From Vulcanisaeta sp. (lineage in GTDB: Archaea; Thermoproteota; Thermoprotei; Thermoproteales; Thermocladiaceae): 38,155 bases of DNA. The position numbers were made by a program, and so were the translations under genes. Below are positions 33,538 to 38,155 of the stretch, in pieces. Each line of letters begins with the position of its first letter. Position 1 is the stretch's first letter. The notes under the pieces were generated by a model. That model saw only the letters and a list, made by a program, of their open reading frames with translations. It had not been told where the DNA came from and made no database searches. Location of the stretch: assembly GCA_023256215.1 (NCBI GenBank), contig JAGDXB010000014.1, positions 1 through 38,155 of the forward strand, given 5' to 3'.

Positions 33538-35394
33538 GTGAGAACAGTATTCCTAAGTAACGGAAGTCTCGCAGCACTTTATGACGAGAATTACTACATA
33601 AGGGATCTATACTACCCACTCCTTGGTCAGCATCATCATCACTCATTTGGCGGTAAATTCAAGGTTGGTATTTGGCATGATGGTAAGTTCACGTGGATAG
33701 AGAACATAGAAAATAAGGAGATATCGCTTGAAGCATCGCTAGCAAGATTCCACGCACAGTGGGATAACCTGGACATCACTATGGAAGATACTATACTCAT
33801 ACCGCAGCCTGTCCTTGTTCGTCGCGTATTAATAAAGGGGCCGGGCTTTGTAAGGGTTATTTTCTACCATGACTTTAGGCTCAATGGCTATGAGGTTGGT
33901 GATACCGCGTTTTATGACCCATCATTAGACGCCGTATTTCATTACAAAGGTACCACATGGTTTGGAATAGCATCTACAAACCCAATCTACGAGTACACCA
34001 CCGGTAGAAGAGACCTCAATGTCGTGCTCCCTGACTGTGAGGATGGCATACTCAGTAAGAACCCAATAGCCCAGGGCTCCGTGGCCTCAGCAATATCCAT
34101 AGCTAGCCCCAATTTCTATTACTTCATCGTTGCCGGTGATAGTTATGAAAGGGTTATGAGATTGATAATTGAGCTCAGAGAAAAGAAGAACCTGGAGACC
34201 TACTTTGTGAGGTCCACGAATTACTGGAGCAACATAGCGTCAGAGTACAGCGATGACCAACTCGCTGCACAAAGCATTGTAATACTGCTGGGTCACATTG
34301 GCATTAACGGTTCAATACCAGCATCCCTCGATACATCTATAATAAAGTTTAACCTGGATACCTATGGATACCTATGGCCTAGGGATGCGGCGTTCGCAGC
34401 CATGGCCCTAGACATGGCCGGTTATTATACATTCACGAAGAAGTTCTACAGCCTAGTCTTCAAGCTCTTTGGTAGTGAGGGCTTCCTATTCCAAAAATAT
34501 AACCCAAGCGGTACCTGGGGGTCAACATGGCATCCCTGGACTATTAGGTCCAGGAAATCCCTCAATATTCAGGAGGATGAGACGGCCACGGTGATCTATG
34601 CCTTCTGGCATTACTTCCAAAGGACTAGGGATTATGACTTACTTAGGGAGTCTTATGACGTAATAACGAGGGCTGCGAACTTCATGGTGAACTTTAGAGA
34701 TGAGAAACTGAAACTACCCCTAGAATCCTTTGACCTGTGGGAGGAGAGGCTTGGTGTTCATACATACACCGTAGCATCAGTATATGCTGGGCTCCTGGCA
34801 GCAAGCAACCTGGCTAAGGTTCTTGGTGAGTACGAAAATGCAAACAAGTGGGAGGGAGCTGCCATGGAGGTTCGTGAGGCCATAAGGAATTACCTATTTG
34901 ATAAGGATAGAGGTATTTTCTATAGGTCTGTGCGCATTGATGATGGCAAAATAACAAGTGTTGATAGAACTGTTGATGCAAGTATAATGGGGATTTTCCT
35001 ATTTAATGTATTTGATGTTTGGGAACCAATGCTCGAGAGCAGTGTTAAGGTTATTATGGATAAGCTATGGGTTAAAACAATAGGTGGCATTGCACGCTAT
35101 GAAAATGACTATTACCAGAGGGTTCAGGGAGATTATAGCGGCATCCCTGGAAACCCATGGATAATAACCACCCTATGGGTAGCTCAATACTACGCGGCTA
35201 AGGGTGATTATGCTAAGGCCAAGGAGCTGATGGCCTGGGTTAATAAGATTAAGACACCCACGAATTTACTACCTGAACAGGTTGATCCATTCAGGGGATT
35301 ACCTACATCTGTAACGCCATTGTTATGGAGTCACGCTGAGTATCTAAGGACGTACATAATGATGAAGAAACAGAGCATCTACACGCCCCAATAA
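33538..35394 (+). CDS. GH15 glucoamylase/trehalase-like hydrolase
   Basis: The first ~250 residues form the beta-sandwich domain of prokaryotic GH15 enzymes, followed by an (alpha/alpha)6 barrel. Landmarks are 'YLWPRDAAFAAMALDMAGYY' near 280, 'EDETATVIYAFWHYF' near 347 with the likely catalytic acid nearby, and 'LLPEQVDPFRGLP' near 577 with the likely catalytic base E, then 'TPLLWSHAEYL'. No signal peptide is seen, so it should act in the cytoplasm on alpha-glucans, maltooligosaccharides or trehalose. The GTG at 33538 has a TATA-like cttaatac about 27 bases upstream. It overlaps the convergent pfp gene by 16 bases. Confidence 0.9.
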   Translation: MRTVFLSNGSLAALYDENYYIRDLYYPLLGQHHHHSFGGKFKVGIWHDGKFTWIENIENKEISLEASLARFHAQWDNLDITMEDTILIPQPVLVRRVLIKGPGFVRVIFYHDFRLNGYEVGDTAFYDPSLDAVFHYKGTTWFGIASTNPIYEYTTGRRDLNVVLPDCEDGILSKNPIAQGSVASAISIASPNFYYFIVAGDSYERVMRLIIELREKKNLETYFVRSTNYWSNIASEYSDDQLAAQSIVILLGHIGINGSIPASLDTSIIKFNLDTYGYLWPRDAAFAAMALDMAGYYTFTKKFYSLVFKLFGSEGFLFQKYNPSGTWGSTWHPWTIRSRKSLNIQEDETATVIYAFWHYFQRTRDYDLLRESYDVITRAANFMVNFRDEKLKLPLESFDLWEERLGVHTYTVASVYAGLLAASNLAKVLGEYENANKWEGAAMEVREAIRNYLFDKDRGIFYRSVRIDDGKITSVDRTVDASIMGIFLFNVFDVWEPMLESSVKVIMDKLWVKTIGGIARYENDYYQRVQGDYSGIPGNPWIITTLWVAQYYAAKGDYAKAKELMAWVNKIKTPTNLLPEQVDPFRGLPTSVTPLLWSHAEYLRTYIMMKKQSIYTPQ

Positions 35395-36383
35395 ATCTCA
35401 TAAAGCCTCAACCAATAACCACTAACCAACCTATTCCTGCCCAAGACCTCTGTTATTGGAATCCTAACGATATCTCCACCCCTATACGCAACCATCTTCC
35501 CATAATCACCCTCCTCAATGGCCGCATACGCCTCGGTAGCAAATCTAATGGCTAAAACCCTATCAAAGGCCGTTGGAGAAGCACCCCTAATTATGTGTCC
35601 AGGAATGATGGCCCTAGTCTCTATTCCAGTGATCTTCTCGATGTACTGAGCCAGTTCATTACCAACGCCCCCAAGCCTTGAATGACCAAACTCATCCTTA
35701 GGACCACCATACTCCTTAACACCCTCTGAAACAATGACCAAAGCCCACCTCTTGTCCCTATATGCCTCCTTAGTCCTATTGGCGATTACGTTCCAATCGA
35801 CAGGCTTCTCGGGAATAGCTACGAAATCGGCCATCGTTGCTAAGCCCGCGAATAGAGCTATCCAACCAGCCTCCCTACCCATGACCTCAACAACGCCAAC
35901 TCTCTCGTGGGAAATTAATGTGGTTTTAAATGACTCAGTAACCTTTATCGCCTCATTAACTGCCGTGTCGAAACCTATCGTGTAGTCGGTACCATAGACA
36001 TCATTATCTATAGTCTTAGGAACACCAACGACATTGGCCAAACCCCTAGCCTGAGTCTGAGCAGCGGCACCCAGTGTATCATCACCTCCTATAGCCACTA
36101 TAACGTCTAAACCAAGCTCCTTAAGATTTTTAGCGAATACCTCAGCCCTAGTCTCGTCCTTAAATGGGTTTGTCCTCGATGTCCTTATGAATGTACCTCC
36201 TGTAAATGCAAAGTCGAGTAGGTCCTTAGATGAAATTCTCCTAACCTCCCTATCCAGGATACCTCTCCATCCATGGAATACCACGTAGACTTCATGCCTC
36301 CTCTCTAATAACTTAGTCAGTGTATACACGGCTATGTTAAGCCCAGGAGCGTCACCGCCGCCCGTGAGTATGCCTATCCTCAT
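35379..36383 (-). CDS. pfp: PPi-dependent 6-phosphofructokinase
   Basis: PFK family, 334 aa: 'ILTGGGDAPGLN' at the N-terminus, 'AIGGDDTLGAAAQ' (D101-D102), 'PKTIDNDVYGTDYTIGFDTA' (K123), and 'VMGREAGWIALFAGLA'. An aspartate in GGDD instead of GGDG, together with lysine in PKTIDND instead of PGTIDND, marks the PPi-using type. It phosphorylates fructose 6-phosphate reversibly, so it works in both glycolysis and gluconeogenesis. The ATG overlaps the fba stop as ATGA. An overlapping fba-pfp pair is known from Thermoproteus tenax. Confidence 0.95.
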   Translation of the reverse strand: MRIGILTGGGDAPGLNIAVYTLTKLLERRHEVYVVFHGWRGILDREVRRISSKDLLDFAFTGGTFIRTSRTNPFKDETRAEVFAKNLKELGLDVIVAIGGDDTLGAAAQTQARGLANVVGVPKTIDNDVYGTDYTIGFDTAVNEAIKVTESFKTTLISHERVGVVEVMGREAGWIALFAGLATMADFVAIPEKPVDWNVIANRTKEAYRDKRWALVIVSEGVKEYGGPKDEFGHSRLGGVGNELAQYIEKITGIETRAIIPGHIIRGASPTAFDRVLAIRFATEAYAAIEEGDYGKMVAYRGGDIVRIPITEVLGRNRLVSGYWLRLYEIYWGV

Positions 36384-37177
36384 CTAGCTCCACCCAGTGT
36401 CTCAACAACCTTCTTACCCTCATAGACAATTTCCGAAAGAACCCTGGCAAATTTCAGGGCATCCCTCCTCTGCCACACATTCCTACCAACAGCAATACCA
36501 ATGGCACCAGCCTCAAGAACCCCCTCAACCTGCCTCAGGAACTCCTCCTCAGTCTTTGTCTTAGGACCACCAGACATTAATACCGGGACCTTACCGGCAA
36601 CCCTAACCGCCCACGCAAATGTCCCTGGATCACCTGTGTACTTAATCTTCATAGCATCCGCACCAAGCTCAAGGGCAACCCTAGCAGCATAAGCAACTAT
36701 CTCTGGCGCCGTCTCGTTCGTCACCTTGCCGCCCCTCGGATATGACCAAACAATGAGCGGTATATCAAATTTAACAGCCTCCTTCTTTATCCTAGCCAAC
36801 TCCTCAAACATCTTCCACTCATAACCACTACCTGGGTATATTGTATAACCCACGGCAGAAGCCCCAAGGCTAACAGCCTCCTCAACAGAGCAATTAGCCA
36901 CCGATATTGGTTCTCCATTATATAGGCTTGTCTTACCATTCAATTTAACAATCAGTGGCACACTACCGTCATAGTACTTCTCCGCAATACCTCTCTGAAA
37001 GACTACTCCGTCAAAGCCAGCCTCACGAGCTAACTTAAGTATGTACTCGGGATTAGCAGAGTCGGGGTTGTCCAGGAAGTCGGTCGGTCCATGCTCAATA
37101 CCGTGGTCATAAGCAAGTATTATAGACCTACCTCTCCTGGCAAATATCCTAAGGAACTTCTCAATCAAACCGCTCAT
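36380..37177 (-). CDS. fba: Archaeal class I fructose-bisphosphate aldolase
   Basis: A DhnA-type aldolase of 265 aa from the ATG at 37177 (a TTG lies at 37180). In this numbering the Schiff-base lysine is K177 in 'AMKIKYTGDP' and the catalytic tyrosine is Y146 in 'VWSYPRGG', the same positions as in the characterised Thermoproteus tenax enzyme. 'AYDHGIEHGPTDF' and 'LMSGGPKTKTEEEF' are further signatures. It splits or forms fructose 1,6-bisphosphate. A TATA-like gatatttaatg lies about 26 bases upstream. The gene leads the operon with pfp. Confidence 0.95.
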   Translation of the reverse strand: MSGLIEKFLRIFARRGRSIILAYDHGIEHGPTDFLDNPDSANPEYILKLAREAGFDGVVFQRGIAEKYYDGSVPLIVKLNGKTSLYNGEPISVANCSVEEAVSLGASAVGYTIYPGSGYEWKMFEELARIKKEAVKFDIPLIVWSYPRGGKVTNETAPEIVAYAARVALELGADAMKIKYTGDPGTFAWAVRVAGKVPVLMSGGPKTKTEEEFLRQVEGVLEAGAIGIAVGRNVWQRRDALKFARVLSEIVYEGKKVVETLGGAR

Positions 37178-37250
37178 CAAGAATCATTAATGGCCTGATA
37201 TTTAATGAAGTATTGTCGAAAATGTATTATTGGGTTTAACCATAATTAAA

Positions 37251-37967
37251 TTATGTACTGGGTATAATGCCCGGGTAATAAGTCCTTAATTGGCTTATTA
37301 AATCATCAACCATAAAATTAAGTATCTCAGCACCAACATCAGCCCTTACCAACTCTCTCCTCAAAGTACCAACGATACCCGTAGGACTAACATCCCGAGT
37401 CCTAACAACATTAATATTACCACTAATATCCGCATCCACAATCCTATCCCACCTAACCAAATCCCTATTTATCGCAGCAATCAAGGAAGTCTCAACAGCA
37501 TCAGCATGCCCAAAGGACGGAAAATACCTCTTAACCAGGTTAACGACTCTAGGATTATAGACGTAGTAATGAAGAGCCCTGGGCCTATCATTACTATAGT
37601 TCCAGGACTTAACAACAATATTTAGGGCATCCACATTACCACCATGTCCATTAACAAAAACAACGCCAATGGAATTCCACGAAGATATACTCTCCAAAAC
37701 ATCAAGTAAATAACGAATCATACTCTCAAAACGAACCCACGTAGTACCCCTAAAACCAACATGCTCCATTGAAGAACCAACAGCCAAAACAGGAAAAAGC
37801 AAAATCCTATCAGGAAACCTCCTCTCCACCTCACCAGCTACATGTTCAGCGATTAGGGAATCCGTACCCAACGGCAGGTGAGGACCATGCTGCTCCACAG
37901 AACCTACTGGTATAAGGACTAAGGCATCCCTCGGCAAATCGTCACGAGTAATACCCAAGATTCTCAT
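37251..37967 (-). CDS. Creatininase-family hydrolase, possibly ArfB deformylase
   Basis: Creatininase family: 'IPVGSVEQHGPHLPLGTDS' gives metal ligands E25, H27 and D36, and 'VNGHGGN' and 'GHADAVETSLIAA' supply the remaining His and Glu. In archaea a member of this family, ArfB, removes the formyl group from the ArfA product in riboflavin and F420 synthesis; arfA lies at 15331. Other members hydrolyse creatinine-like amides, so ArfB is plausible but unproven. A TTG at 37979 could start it, but the ATG at 37967 has a TATA-like ctttattat about 28 bases upstream and gives 238 aa. Confidence 0.85.
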   Translation of the reverse strand: MRILGITRDDLPRDALVLIPVGSVEQHGPHLPLGTDSLIAEHVAGEVERRFPDRILLFPVLAVGSSMEHVGFRGTTWVRFESMIRYLLDVLESISSWNSIGVVFVNGHGGNVDALNIVVKSWNYSNDRPRALHYYVYNPRVVNLVKRYFPSFGHADAVETSLIAAINRDLVRWDRIVDADISGNINVVRTRDVSPTGIVGTLRRELVRADVGAEILNFMVDDLISQLRTYYPGIIPST

Positions 37968-38041
37968 TGAAAAGTCCAAGAAAACACCAATAATAAAGCA
38001 TTGCCTAAAATAAAACGCAGACGTAATTAACTAATAAATTT

Positions 38042-38120
38042 TGGTGCGGCCGCCGGGATTCGAACCCGGGTTCTGCGGCTCGGCAGGCCGCCATCCTAGA
38101 CCAGGCTAGACTACGGCCGC
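38042..38120 (-). tRNA. tRNA-Gly (anticodon GCC)
   Basis: On the minus strand the acceptor arms GCGGCCG and CGGCCGC pair fully. The anticodon stem GCGGC/GCCGC encloses the loop CTGCCGA with anticodon GCC, reading glycine codon GGC. The T arm is CCGGG-TTCGAAT-CCCGG. The discriminator is A (38045) and the 3' CCA is encoded (38042-38044). No intron is present. Confidence 0.96.
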
Positions 38121-38141
38121 GAGGTAAACAATGGTGATTGG

Positions 38142-38152
38142 AAATTTAAGCT
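38142..38152 (-). promoter_or_regulatory. TATA-like box of tRNA-Gly
   Basis: The minus strand reads agcttaaattt, centred about 27 bases upstream of the first tRNA base at 38120. This suggests transcription begins close to the mature 5' end, leaving little or no leader for RNase P to remove. Confidence 0.5.
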
Positions 38153-38155
38153 TTT

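Noticed and set aside
1-38155. CRISPR array, integrase, toxin-antitoxin or defence system
   Set aside because: No regularly spaced repeats and no matching protein families were seen on either strand.

Overview
The window is chromosomal DNA from a thermophilic archaeon of the Thermoproteota (Crenarchaeota), most likely Thermoproteales near Vulcanisaeta or Caldivirga; the genus is an inference. The basis is: ether-lipid genes (a UbiA-type DGGGP synthase and CarS), archaeal ribosomal proteins S3 and L29 followed by an RNase P Rpp29-like gene, archaeal A-type ATPase subunits, archaeal GTP cyclohydrolase III, an overlapping aldolase and PPi-phosphofructokinase pair as known in Thermoproteus tenax, many GTG/TTG starts, and AT-rich TATA-like boxes about 25-28 bases before many start codons, which suggests mostly leaderless mRNAs. 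Composition is moderately AT-rich throughout.

Layout. 1-2750: the end of a molybdenum hydroxylase large subunit, two unknown genes, and a scar where two divergent genes have both lost their 5' parts (one is the C-terminal end of a CorA-type transporter). 2797-8312: an envelope locus with an MMPL/RND transporter divergent from a LolD/MacB-type ABC ATPase and a secreted, membrane-anchored coiled-coil protein. 8406-15222: folE1, a COG1325-like protein, ilvD, a PEBP-like protein, an ABC-2 exporter, a YkgJ-type cysteine-cluster protein and a HAD hydrolase. 15331-19482: arfA, a membrane-tethered winged-helix regulator beside a sequon-rich secreted protein, another HAD hydrolase and a VKOR-like disulfide enzyme. 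19618-22307: a MoeA-PBP fusion, then a shattered acyl-CoA ligase pseudogene whose two pieces point in opposite directions. 22308-26517: a cysteine-free GltS-like FMN protein, DGGGP synthase, atpF, carS, a zinc-finger gene and an unknown gene, the last two sharing one TATA-like box. 26514-31307: a candidate C/D box sRNA, two tandem DUF35 genes, rps3-rpl29-rnp1, and atpE-atpA. 31355-38120: a DUF4443 regulator, cysS, a GH15 enzyme, the fba-pfp pair, a creatininase-family (ArfB-like) gene and tRNA-Gly(GCC).

How the genes fit together. Most are housekeeping: pterin and flavin synthesis (FolE1, ArfA, a possible ArfB), membrane-lipid synthesis (DGGGP synthase then CarS), rotary ATPase subunits F, E and A, and reversible glycolysis (Fba with Pfp). 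MoeA-PBP may supply cofactor to the hydroxylase at the left edge. The least explained parts are the MMPL/ABC/coiled-coil locus, the secreted sequon-array protein with its neighbouring membrane-tethered regulator, the retained short Rpp29 gene, the two rearrangement scars, and the antisense sRNA candidate at 26514-26571. I saw no CRISPR array, transposase, integrase or rRNA gene.
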